From Dipodascopsis uninucleata var. uninucleata (Eukaryota; Ascomycota; Lipomycetes; Lipomycetales; Lipomycetaceae), in assembly GCA_030568195.1 (NCBI GenBank), contig JAJLTO010000001.1:1732501-1796500 (forward strand): a stretch of DNA of 64,000 bases. Direction: 5' to 3'. Both the position numbers and the translations under genes were made by a program. The notes beneath the pieces are model-generated. The model searched no databases. It was given only the letters and a program-made list of their open reading frames with translations, and had not been told where the DNA came from. Shown here piece after piece: positions 53,664 to 63,723 of the stretch (the first letter of the stretch is position 1; each line of letters opens with the position of its first letter).

Positions 53664-55412
53664 ATGTTCGCTCAGACGACTCGAAGAGCTGCGGGAGCAG
53701 CGCGAACTGCATCTCGGCGACTATTGTCCAATATGAGCAGCATGTACGGCAAGAACGGAGACATAAGCGCGTCGTATAGACGTCGTATGGCAATAGCTGC
53801 TGGTGTAATGGCCGTCGGCGTTACCGGATTTGCTCTGTCAGTACCGCATGTCTCTGGTGAGAGTTATGACGAATTCATTGAGTCGTCGCCTGTTGACAAT
53901 ATAGATCAGCTAGAGATCCTTGTAAATAGGTCCACGCTGCCGCTAGATGATATGTCTCCTCCCAAGTATGCTTCTGCTCAGGACCTTGAGAGGGCCATTC
54001 AATTAATTAAAGAATCAATTGGTGCTGACAAAGTAACCTCCAAGGACGAGGACCTCGAGAGTCACCGCCTAAATACCGCTGCACCGCATCACAATCCATC
54101 AAAAGACGAGCGACCTGCATATGTAATCTTCCCCAATTCTACTGAAGATGTTTCTGAAATATTAAAAGTGGCGTACAATTATAGAGTACCTATTGTCCCC
54201 TACTCTGCGGGAACTTCCCTTGAAGGGCACATCTATTCTGTTCGAAAGAATGGAATATCACTAGATATGTCTAGAATGAACAAGATTATCGCTGTACATG
54301 AAGATGATCTAGATGTTGTTGTCCAGCCAGGTGTTGCGTATGCTGAATGCAATCAGCATTTAGCTCCAATGGGACTTATGCTCGGCTCAGACTGTGCACC
54401 TAGTGCACAACTCGGAGGAATGATCAATACAAATGCATCGGGAATTAATGCTGCTGCTTTTGGAGCAATGAGAGATAATACTGTCTCGTTAACCGTTGTT
54501 CTTGCAGATGGAACCATCATCAAGACCCGACAGCGACCCAGGAAAACAAGTGCTGGATACAATCTGACTAATTTGTTCGTTGGAAGTGAGGGTACTCTAG
54601 GAATTGTCACGGAAGCTACCATCAAATGTCATGTCAAGCCCAAATTCGAGCGAGTGATTGTTGCTCAGTTCCCAGAAGTTGTTGATACCGCAAACACGAC
54701 GATTCAAATTCTAAGGTCTGGTATGAGACTCAATGCTATTGAACTTCTTGATTCTAATATGATGAGTTACCTGAACTACAGTGGTGCGACTACTAGAAAG
54801 TGGCTGGAAGTTCCTACACTGTTTATGAAAGTAGGAGGCATTAATGAGACGGTAGTGAGCGAATACGTTCGGGAGGTAGAAAAGATTACAAAGAAAAACA
54901 ATTGTCAGGATTTTATTTTTGCTCAGAATAGCGCAGAGGCTGATGAGCTTTTCTCTGCACGTAAGAATGCGCATTACGCATGCTTAGACTATGGTTATAA
55001 TGAAATCGGAGAGGAGGTGCAAATGTGGGGAACTGATGTAGCTGTCCCATTATCAAAGCTGAGTACCATGGTAGAGCAGACTGAGAAAGATTTTAAAGAG
55101 CGAAATCTTACTGGTGCTATATTGGGCCATGTTGGAGACAGTAATTTCCATACCAATATCTTCTATTTACCGCAAGATGAGGAGAAAGTCACAAAGGCAG
55201 TAGATTACATGGTTCGTAAAGGTCTGGAGTTGGAAGGTACGTGTACTGGAGAGCATGGTGTGGGCATAGGCAAGCGACAATACCTAGAGCTCGAGCTTGG
55301 ATTTCCTGCCGTTGATATGATGCGAAAGATCAAAATTGCTCTTGATCCCAGACGTATTTTAAATCCTGACAAGGTCATGAAAATCGATCCTAATGACCGC
55401 AGAGAGCATTAA
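53664..55412 (+). CDS. DLD1: Mitochondrial D-lactate:cytochrome c oxidoreductase Dld1
   Basis: A FAD flavoprotein of 582 residues of the inner mitochondrial membrane, oxidising D-lactate to pyruvate with electrons passing to cytochrome c. The start is ATG 53664, giving a classic Arg-rich presequence (MFAQTTRRAAGAARTASRRLLSN) followed by a membrane anchor (MAIAAGVMAVGVTGFALSV). The GTG 51 nt upstream is ignored. The FAD-binding domain has RPAYVIFPNSTEDVSEILK, VPYSAGTSLEGH, LDVVVQPGVAYAECN, GLMLGSDCAPSAQLGGMINTNASG and FVGSEGTLGIVTEAT. The C-terminal catalytic end is GHVGDSNFHTNIFY and GTCTGEHGVGIGKRQYLE, diagnostic for D-lactate/glycolate oxidases. No intron. The adjacent carbon genes suggest regulation by carbon source. 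Confidence 0.95.
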   Translation: MFAQTTRRAAGAARTASRRLLSNMSSMYGKNGDISASYRRRMAIAAGVMAVGVTGFALSVPHVSGESYDEFIESSPVDNIDQLEILVNRSTLPLDDMSPPKYASAQDLERAIQLIKESIGADKVTSKDEDLESHRLNTAAPHHNPSKDERPAYVIFPNSTEDVSEILKVAYNYRVPIVPYSAGTSLEGHIYSVRKNGISLDMSRMNKIIAVHEDDLDVVVQPGVAYAECNQHLAPMGLMLGSDCAPSAQLGGMINTNASGINAAAFGAMRDNTVSLTVVLADGTIIKTRQRPRKTSAGYNLTNLFVGSEGTLGIVTEATIKCHVKPKFERVIVAQFPEVVDTANTTIQILRSGMRLNAIELLDSNMMSYLNYSGATTRKWLEVPTLFMKVGGINETVVSEYVREVEKITKKNNCQDFIFAQNSAEADELFSARKNAHYACLDYGYNEIGEEVQMWGTDVAVPLSKLSTMVEQTEKDFKERNLTGAILGHVGDSNFHTNIFYLPQDEEKVTKAVDYMVRKGLELEGTCTGEHGVGIGKRQYLELELGFPAVDMMRKIKIALDPRRILNPDKVMKIDPNDRREH

Positions 55413-55815
55413 GAGCACTGCAATTATAAATGGCTTTTGTTCGGTTTTTTTGTTATTAGAGTAAACCTATGGTCTAGAGCCAGAGTAGATATGATTTAAA
55501 GTACAGTCTACTTAGTTTCTTTGACTCGTGCATTTTTTGAAGATATAATAATAGTGATATTTATTGACATCGAGTGTCCTCATTAATGTCAAGATCTATA
55601 GAAATACGATCTAGCCAAATGATTTTAAATTTCCCAGTCATGCTAAATTTTAATTTTTCCCCGCAACTTGCGGTTAATCAGCTTCTCTAAATTGTTACTA
55701 TTCGTTTCAATTATAACATGCCTACATCAAGAAATCTCCAATGTCATCTCGATCCTATTGACAAAAAATAATGCGCAAAGCTAATATCTTGATCGCAATA
55801 TGAGTGGAGTTGGTA
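55413..55815. other. Intergenic
   Basis: 403 bp between DLD1 and the next regulator; AT-rich. It includes an out-of-frame ATG at 55800 that opens a 19-codon upstream frame overlapping the regulator's start at 55816, a possible translational control element. Confidence 0.45.
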
Positions 55816-58670
55816 ATGATGGAAAGCAAACTACCGATGTCAGAGCCCCTTGTTACTAGAGAGAAAAGCCTCGAAAGTAATAGCCCTTCGAACTATGAAT
55901 TTAGTCTAGAAGAGTCAAACAAGCGGCAAAGGAAAAATAGCACGCGAGCATGCGATATATGCAAGAGGTAAGCTTCTTCTGCGACTGCAATATTTCTATG
56001 TGTTAGCTTGGGACTGATCTAATAGCTTGTAGACGAAAGGTGAAATGTGATGGTACAATGGTCAGTGAACTAAGCACCTAGTGTATGAACGAACGAATAC
56101 AGTAGCTAACAACCATTTTATTTATTGTTTTCCGGTTAATACAGCCCTGTATTAGATGTATAAAAGGGAATATAAAATGTACTTACAACGAAAAGTATAA
56201 TAGAGGCATATTTGTCGGTCCACTACAAAGGACCGATGCCGAGAGACGAGCGGCGGGACAGTCAAAAGTTAGAAGTGCTCAACATTTAACAGAATCCGAT
56301 GCAGGTGATTTTCGGCAGCCAAATGCAGACAGCGCTTTAATGGACGGTCCGCTATATGGAAACAAACCACTTATATCACGGAGTGGAGAACATAGTTGCC
56401 AGGAAGGCGAGGAATTTCGAGGTTCTTATTTGAGTAACTCTTCAAATGAGGTATATCAAGAGAATTTAGGCAATGAAGTACCTCAGGAAGAAAATAATCT
56501 GACGTTAAAACCGGTCCCAGCAAGTCCAGATACAGACGCATTATATTCTCGTGATATTTCTGAAGAATCTGCAGAACTAAGGAGTCAAAATCAAATGTCT
56601 GCTGCAAAGAAAAACATGAATGGTCAGTTTTGGTTTTCAGAGTTACCTGTGGGCAAGGTGGATCCCAAAATATTAGCATTACCGACAAAGAAGTTTGCCC
56701 TTCAAATGATAGAATGGTACTTTGATAATGCCAATCCTACATATAGGATTATGCATAGACCTACAGTGGAGATTTGGCTTGAAAGTGGTTTCTATTCTGA
56801 ACCTTTATATGAGTCTTCAGACTCAAGCAGCAACATCAAATTGGCATCATCAGCCGAAAGAACCTCGGCTGAGGGAAAGAGCTTTTTTAATGACAGAAGT
56901 ATCAGCGCAGCCATGTTCAGTATCTGGGCTTTGGCATGCCAGTTTCCAGTCGAAATGTATAGTAACAGTGAAAGACGTCAAGCATTGAAAAGACAAGGCT
57001 TACAATATTTTTTAATAGCACAAAATGAAATCAAGGAAGATTCTTCCTTAGTTGATAGACTGACAACATTGCAAGCCAAATTTATTATGGTAATTATACA
57101 AGCTGAATTTAAGCAAGTGAATGATTTACTAACAATTTGCCAGTGTCAATATTTATTGTCCACATCTAGGATTAAAGCTGCATGGGACCTTCTAGCTTCA
57201 GTCAAAAATATGTCAAATAACTTAGATCTAAATAGACGAGCGTTTGGTTATAGAGTACGATACGGAAAAGCGAATGATGTACTTAATATAGAACTGCGCA
57301 AACGAGTTTTTTGGGCGGTTTATACTTTGGACTCTTATATGTGTACAATGCTAGGAAAAACTCTGATGCTGGCGGAAGAAGATATTACAGTAGAATATCC
57401 AACGCTTACTGACGATATGAAAACGGCTATTGCAACACCGGAAGGAACTTTTGCACTTAATGATGATGACGAGCCAAGCTTGATGTGTACCCCAATTGCT
57501 CATACTCAGCTTTCAAGAATTATACGACTAACGTTGCGCAAGCTTTATTCTGACACGTCACCAGAAAATCAGGAGGATTTGATAGATGAATTAGGCCAAC
57601 TGATTGAAAAATGGGAGCGGACTTTACCGCAATTCTTACGCTTGCGGTCATCTGGCGGTCTGAAGCTACCGTTCTCAAGACAGTTAGATGTCATTAGACT
57701 AGCACACGTGCACTGCGTCATCTTGATATACAGACCATCTTTAAATATTTCAAGGAAATACAAGTCTGTAATCGGTTCCATACCATCACGCAGAAAGGCA
57801 CATCAAGAATTGTGTCTTGAAGCTGCATTAAAAGTGTCAAAGATGAAGTCGCTCAATGATCTCTCTGGATCATACTGGTTTGTTGCTTACATAGTGTTTT
57901 GTGCAGCGACAGTAATGCTCGTCTATTTATCTCAAAATCCCGAAACGACTAGGAAAAACGAAGTTTTACAGTCTGCTAGAAGGTTATGTGATGTGGAACG
58001 GTCATTAGCTTCTCAGAGTGGCATGGCAAATCGTTATTTATCTGTATTATCGGTAAGGGACGCTTTTCATAGAAACGTTTTGGATAATTCTAACAAAACT
58101 CAGGAACTGTGGCGTCAGGTGCGAAAAAAGCTGCCCAACTGCAACGCAAACTGCGTTCCGTTTGGACCTGCCGGTGAGCTTCCTTTGCGTCGAGACCCAG
58201 CGGCTCCAACAGAGAGAATATACAGTAATACTAGCATGAGCAGCGAAATCCCACGAATGTATAATAGTGACGTTAATGAGAATGACGTTAATGAGAATGC
58301 ATGTAGCACATTTAGCAAAGAAGCCCCTACGGGCTACGTGAACAGCTCGACGAATACTAGTTTTGCGAGCAGAAATGCTCTAGCGGTCTCTTCGCTAGTG
58401 GAGCCCGTGCCAGGAGGCAAGTGGAATGGAGATGGTATAGGCTCGACAGCAACTAGACCTTACGCGGAAAGCTCTGCCAGAGATAGCACCCAGAGTACTC
58501 CGACAGAAAATACGTCGTTGCAGATATCTGACTATTCGCTCCTGGCAGAACCTGAGGCAGAAGTCAATGATATAAGCGAAATGCTGTTTGGAGACATACT
58601 CGAGAGCGTGGCACAGTCTTTTCAGGATTTCGACTCTGCTGCATCGTCAGGATTCACCATGTTCAATTAA
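55816..58670 (+). CDS. Zn2Cys6 transcription factor, three exons with a 28-nt middle exon
   Basis: A 901-residue Gal4-type regulator. Exons are 55816-55967, 56033-56060 and 56145-58670. Donors GTAAGC and GTCAGT and acceptors TTGTAG and ATACAG keep frame. Splicing creates the zinc cluster at residues 46-72, CDICKRRKVKCDG then MPCIRCIKGNIKC (C-X2-C-X6-C-X5-C-X2-C-X6-C). Without it, the cluster would seem absent. The fungal-specific regulatory domain spans about 180-600, starting WYFDNANPTYRIMHRPTVEIWL and including RKRVFWAVYTLDSYMCTMLGKTLML. The acidic C-terminus (EPEAEVNDISEMLFGDILESV) could activate transcription. A 15-bp tandem duplication gives DVNENDVNEN near residue 770. It lies between DLD1 and the hexose transporter, so it may control the surrounding sugar genes (inference). 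Confidence 0.9.
58269..58298 (+). repeat. 15-bp tandem duplication in coding sequence
   Basis: GACGTTAATGAGAAT occurs twice in perfect tandem within the regulator gene, adding one copy of D-V-N-E-N. Perfect identity points to a recent in-frame duplication. Confidence 0.95.
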
Positions 58671-59531
58671 CAGACCGTAGGTAAAAATACCAAAGGAGCT
58701 GGTATTCCAGCTCTTTATACTGTATTGATCTGGTGGGAGCGCTGCAGGAGAGTATCGCGAAAATCCTTGTAACAATTAGCTTTATGATACAAATTGCTTA
58801 TACTATACTAGTGTCTCAATTACATTGAGACTGCATAAGGTTTGGCTGATTATGTAATCACAGTTTCTATGTGTATATTGAAGTCCAGCGCACTGAGTGA
58901 TTAATATATGGTTACCTATGCTTCAGAATGGTCATTACTTAGTTACAGTTGCAATAGAAATGTCGTAGTCGACACGAGAGAAGATGGGTATGTTTAGCAG
59001 CAATTTGTGACTTAAGTCTTTAGTGGTGAGTCTGTACAATATTATAAATTTTGCACGGTCTTAAGTGCTTGAATAATTTAAATACCGTTAGACTGGTACA
59101 CTAGTATAGTACCAATTCCAAAAAGCACCCTCGTCCCCCCCACTTTCTGGTTTTCTAGGACAAGTCATTATTACTTATTTATGCGCCACAAAACCTTTAG
59201 ACTTTGCATTTTCGCAATTTCCACTGATATCGGGCACTCTTTCGGGATTTCGCTCGGGCTTTCTTTCCATTCAGCTATTTAATTTTCTATTAACACAGGA
59301 TCGCGAAAAAAGAGCTAGACTCTATCGGAAATATGGCAATCAGTAAGCGATTACACAGTTGTAAATAATAGAAATTATTAGAACTTCAATTAAGCGTCAT
59401 TGTCTAAAAAGACAGACTGCATCAAGAGCAACTAGTTACAGAAAAATACCCACGATGATATATTCAAGACGATCGAAACCATATGTCAAATCGCTACAAA
59501 ACAAGCACAAGAAAAAAAAAGGAAATGATGG
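58671..59531. other. Intergenic, convergent 3' ends
   Basis: 861 bp between the regulator and the transporter 3' ends. A C-rich run lies near 59133-59142. No gene is seen. Confidence 0.5.
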
Positions 59532-61139
59532 TTAAACTTTTTCTTCCTGAAGAGACACAGCGTCCACCTTTTTCTCAGAGAGACCCATCTCAGCTGCGAA
59601 AGTAGTGGATGGCTTCCACTTGGCTGAGGTTCTAGGAGAACACTCCTCCATCATCTTGTCAACCTGCTCAAGTGTAAGACCCTTAGTCTCGTAGATTAAA
59701 AAGTAAGAGTAGACGAAGCAGCACGAGCAAAGAGCTCCCCAGATGAAGAAAACACGAGCGCCAAGGTTGCCTTCGTCTGTGCCAACCATATATGGAGTAA
59801 TGACAGAAATAATACAGTTCCAGAGCCAGTTAGAGGCAGTAGAGAGAGCAACACCGTGCGACCGAATTGGAAGAGGAAAGATCTCGCCAATGATAACCCA
59901 AGCGCCTGGTCCCCAGGTAGAAGCAAAGAAGAAAATGTAAATGCAAATGAAAGAAATCATAGCCTTGACGGCCGACTGGTTGCCACCATCGGTGACACCA
60001 ATAATGGCAATGATGAACTCGCAGACAAGCATACCAAGCGCACCATAGATCATAAGAGCACGGCGACCGAACTTCTCAATAGACCAGAAAGAGATGGGTG
60101 TAGAGCAGACATTGACCAGAGTGGTGATAAGACTGATAAGGAATGAATTTTGGATAGTTCCGAGCTCCTGGAAGAAAGTAGTACCGAAATAGAAGATGAA
60201 ATTGATACCAGTCCACTGCTGCATCATCTGCATAGAAGTACCGAGGATTGTTCGTCGCAAGTTGCTACTGGGATTTCTGAGAGAGCCCGAGAAGCAGTGC
60301 AGCCAGCTCTGCAAGTATCCACCCTGTGGAATCAACTGATTCTCGTACTCGTGGTTAGCGACAATCTCGGTAAGTTCCTGCTGAACATACTCAGAGTCGC
60401 GGGGCTGGCCACGGAGTCTTGCCAAGACAGCCGCCGCATCGTCCAAACGATCCTTCTTCACGTAGTAACGAGGTGATTCTGGAAGCAAAAAGATACCAGA
60501 AGCAAGAATGAGTGCCCAGGCCATCTGAAGAGCAATGGGAATTCTGTACGATCCAGAGTCCTGACGCTTCTCAGTACCGTAGTCAACACAGGAAGCGAGC
60601 AAGAGACCTATAGTTACGCAGAACTGGTAGCCAGAGACAAGAGCGCCGCGAACCCGTCGTGGAGCGATCTCAGACATGTAAAGGATAATGATGGCAGAGA
60701 CGAAACCGACACCGAAGCCAGCGACGAGACGTCCCGCAACGAGAAGACCAAGGGACGAAGAAGCAGTCTGCAAGATAACACCAATAATGAACACTGAGCA
60801 ACCAGAGATGATAGTGAATCTCCGACCGAAGTAGTCGGCAAGATCACCTGCAATGAGAGCACCAAAAAATGTACCGGCAGAGAGAATAGATGTAATCAAA
60901 GACTTCTTCCACGCAGGAAGAACGAAGGCATCCGACGAGACAGCGTCCTTGTCGAGACCAGTGAGCATGTGGACGACAAAGTCCATGCCCATGACGCCAC
61001 TAATGTATCCAGAATCATAACCGAAGAAGATACCGCCAAAGGCAGCGAAAGCACACATCATGTACGCTTTCAAGGTCACGGGAGCCTCTATGCGGTCGAC
61101 GGTGACAGCCTGAGTGAGTGTAGCACCACCACCAGCCAT
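59532..61139 (-). CDS. MFS hexose transporter, high-affinity glucose (HGT1/MstA-like) type
   Basis: A 12-segment sugar:proton symporter of 535 residues in the plasma membrane. The start is ATG 61139 (MAGGGATLTQAVTVDRIEAPVT); the upstream TTG is ignored. Family motifs are complete: GGIFFGYDSGYISGVMGMD, DYFGRRF, GRLVAGFGVGFVSAIIILYMSEIAPRRVRG, PESPRYYVKKDR, MQQWTGINFIFYFGTTFF, EKFGRRALMIYG, GEIFPLPIRSHG and YETKGLTLEQVD. These fit filamentous-fungal and yeast high-affinity glucose transporters. GC content and codon choice (many C- and G-ending codons) differ from most neighbours, suggesting strong expression or a different origin. No intron. The 2.6-kb GC-rich region upstream would hold its promoter; CCCCGTCCCCG near 61310 may bind a Mig1/CreA-type repressor. 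Confidence 0.95.
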   Translation of the reverse strand: MAGGGATLTQAVTVDRIEAPVTLKAYMMCAFAAFGGIFFGYDSGYISGVMGMDFVVHMLTGLDKDAVSSDAFVLPAWKKSLITSILSAGTFFGALIAGDLADYFGRRFTIISGCSVFIIGVILQTASSSLGLLVAGRLVAGFGVGFVSAIIILYMSEIAPRRVRGALVSGYQFCVTIGLLLASCVDYGTEKRQDSGSYRIPIALQMAWALILASGIFLLPESPRYYVKKDRLDDAAAVLARLRGQPRDSEYVQQELTEIVANHEYENQLIPQGGYLQSWLHCFSGSLRNPSSNLRRTILGTSMQMMQQWTGINFIFYFGTTFFQELGTIQNSFLISLITTLVNVCSTPISFWSIEKFGRRALMIYGALGMLVCEFIIAIIGVTDGGNQSAVKAMISFICIYIFFFASTWGPGAWVIIGEIFPLPIRSHGVALSTASNWLWNCIISVITPYMVGTDEGNLGARVFFIWGALCSCCFVYSYFLIYETKGLTLEQVDKMMEECSPRTSAKWKPSTTFAAEMGLSEKKVDAVSLQEEKV

Positions 61140-61991
61140 TTTGTTCAAAGTGTGTGCACTGCTCGTAGGATATTTATGTAGAGAAGGTATGCGACAGCAC
61201 CAGAGTCCTTACAGTGAATAGAACTTTTTAATTGTGCTTGCAGACCGAAAACGAGAAGAGGAACACCAGGGTGTATGACTTCTATTTATTTGCCGTTTTT
61301 TCGTCCAATTCCCCGTCCCCGCTGCCATATTTGCTGCAGAGTAGAAGGAAAGCTAAAATCTGGTGAGAAGGTGCGCTAGCCCGCCGAAAGACTTTCGTGG
61401 GGTTTACTAGACTAAATTGCGGAGCATATAGTACTTCGCAGTTCGCTCTAGCGCAAGTTTAGGTTTTATTTATAGCCTTAATGGCAGTAGCAAACTGTAT
61501 CAATAAAGCTTATTTGCGGCTATCTGGTTACTACCATGGTAAGATAGCAGTGACATAATGATATTATTCTCCGGTGGCCTGTTCTGGCTATGCGTCTTTG
61601 GCAGCAGAGCAGTCACGACACAGGGCACACTACGTCAGTAGCAGTACGGCGCCTTCTGGCAGGATCCAGCTAGAGAGCCAGCCGTTACGCGAACAGGTAG
61701 CGGCGTCTCGTGCTTTACCACTTGCCGCGATTCTGGGTATTCTGTTTGCAGACGAAATTTTTTCCCGTGCACAGTTGCGAGATTCCGCTGCACAGCGACG
61801 TGCGCGAGAACTATTTTGGGAGAAAATGTGCAAACAGGGAAATCGCAGGGAGTAACATACTTTATTTGGTGCGGTATTTCTAATCGAGGAAAGAGGACCG
61901 AACGAATTACAGCGTGTCTTAACACAATGGGCTAGCATATGCACAGAGCGCAGTAGCCAAAGTCTGACCGTTAGCTCCTGCACCGCGAAGC

Positions 61992-62011
61992 GCACTAAAT
62001 GGAGGGGCGGA
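61992..62011. repeat. Diverged direct repeat, copy 1
   Basis: GCACTAAATGGAGGGGCGGA matches 18 of 20 bases with GCACTAAATATAGGGGCGGA at 62464-62483, same orientation. Both include AGGGG or GAGGGG, close to stress-response (STRE) cores. Confidence 0.7.
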
Positions 62012-62356
62012 AGACGACGGCCAGATCCTGCGGAAGTCGTCTAGGGCTCACCAGCCTAGCTCGTACGCAGCAGCGGTAGCAGTGGTAAAAATGCAGAGGC
62101 AGCGCAGTTCTGGAAGGGCAGCCGACAGGTAGAGCGTCGTTGCTGGAGAGCAGCGCACGCTCGCAAGGAGCAGCCGCGAGCGCCAGCAGCAGTGCATGGG
62201 CAACACACGCAGCAGCGCGATACTGCAAGCGAGAAACTGCTAGCGCTTATCTCTGGACGCACTCGTCGCCTTGCGCAAACATGCGAGCTCGCAGCAGCGG
62301 AGACTAGCCTAGCTACACGTAGACATGCCTGTCAGCGACCGGTTTAGCTCTGATAG

Positions 62357-62395
62357 CCGAAAGCAATGAAGACGGAAGTCTTTCATTGCTTTCGG
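62357..62395. other. Strong hairpin with GNRA-type tetraloop
   Basis: Arms CCGAAAGCAATGAA (62357-62370) and TTCATTGCTTTCGG (62382-62395) pair perfectly over 14 bp. Inner GAC/GTC adds 3 bp closing a GGAA loop, with one bulged T at 62381. The ends are CCG and CGG triplets. It could be a structured RNA element or a protein-binding dyad. Confidence 0.6.
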
Positions 62396-62463
62396 ATGTT
62401 GGTCGCAGTGCCCGGTGGGATAGGCAAGCAGAGCTGCCTAGTTGAGCTAGCATGTGCTGCAGG

Positions 62464-62483
62464 GCACTAAATATAGGGGCGGA
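62464..62483. repeat. Diverged direct repeat, copy 2
   Basis: Second copy of the 20-bp element described at 61992-62011; weaker similarity extends about 20 bp upstream of both copies (shared CTGCA). Confidence 0.7.
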
Positions 62484-63723
62484 TATGCGTAGCAAGCAGC
62501 TAGCGCTAGCCGAAAGCTGGTAGTCTGCGAATGATAATTTTCTTTTTTCCCAGAAATGTGCCGACGGAAAAATAAGATTATACTAATTTCGCTATTATTG
62601 CTACCTGCCGTATGGAGCACACTCTGTGTACTGTATACGGTGTAGACTGCTTAGCGGCCCTGACTAACACAAAGCTTATGTCCGCTACTCCTTCGTCGTC
62701 ACTCTTTTTGTGCTATGCAAGCTGCATTGCCGTACTAGCCAGCGCTCGTGCATCCCAGCTGGGAGGATGCCAGAGTGCGAAGTTCGTGCCGAGCAACCCC
62801 ACACGCAGCGGTCGCGAGGCTATCGCCGAGGCTATCTCCTCCTGCGTGTCGCAGAACAGCGGTCTCACCACTACAGGTGCAGCAGACTGATCCTTTCTTC
62901 GCGTGCACTCACGATGATTTGAGTCGACAGAAGCGCGCGTCCCAGGATGAGTAATAGGGTTGCGAGTATGCAAGAAGGGCACTGGTGCTAATCTGTACTG
63001 GGACTAGTGTGCGCTTAAGCTAAGCGCAAGCGCTGTGGCTTTAGAGTTAGACACATCCCACTTTGTCCATGGCTCCGCGCAGTAAAGTGCCGCGAAACAC
63101 GCTGTAGTAAGTGCTGGCGGCATGCACCACCTCATAGGCGGCCCGAATTTCCCTAGCTTACTCTATGCAGTCGGAGTGCCGCTAAATCTTGCGCTACTTC
63201 GTCGGCAATCGGCATGCCTCTGACGTATGTAATGAAGTGCGAAAATTGAGCGAGAGTCATCGCGATATGTTTTGCGCAGGGCTGCTTCACCTGCAAACGG
63301 GACTCTAAGCGCAGTGCAGACGCTGCTACGCTATGGACGGGGACAGGAATCCTGCTGCTCTAACATGGTGTTTCAAACGAGCAGCTCGCCTGGAGGTAGC
63401 ACCCGTCCTCCGTCGCTTGCCGCACTTACACGAGTGCTGCTGGACCTACGTTTGCATGCGTACCGCGGACGCTCATAAGCTATGGCAACTGTTCGTAGAC
63501 ATGGGGTAGAGCGGTCCGCTAAACCTACAGTCTGTTTCGAGTGTATCGCGTAGTCCTACACTGCTACTGGTCACATGCACATGTGCTGGCTCAGGGTAGT
63601 TGACTCCAGGAGAGCTGCAAAGTAAAAAAAAATTGTATATCAAGTATCAATTTATTGGTTAGAATGTTTAGCAGAGCAGCCTAGCTCAATACAATGAAGG
63701 ACACTAGCTTCTGTTCCATTTGC

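Larger units (their letters stand above)
61140..63723. other. GC-rich gene-free island between transporter and alpha-glucosidase
   Basis: About 2.6 kb, clearly richer in G and C than the rest of the window from about 61.6 to 63.5 kb. Short open frames on both strands are Ala/Arg/Ser-rich, as expected from GC-rich non-coding DNA, and show no family motifs. It contains a 17-bp hairpin with a GGAA loop (62357-62395), an 11-bp repeat TAGCCGAAAGC (62354-62364 and 62508-62518) and a 20-bp diverged direct repeat (61992 and 62464). It lies 5' of the transporter and 3' of the glucosidase. The origin could be decayed genes, a non-coding RNA or transferred DNA. Confidence 0.55.

Noticed and set aside
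27521-61520. Shared 15-mer AATAAAGCTTATTTG at about 27521 and 61504
   Set aside because: Mostly palindromic and AT-rich; about one or two 15-mer coincidences are expected in 64 kb, and no similarity extends beyond it.
61574-62982. Several Ala/Arg/Ser-rich frames of 60-120 codons on both strands
   Set aside because: Expected by chance in GC-rich DNA; overlapping in opposite directions with no motif.
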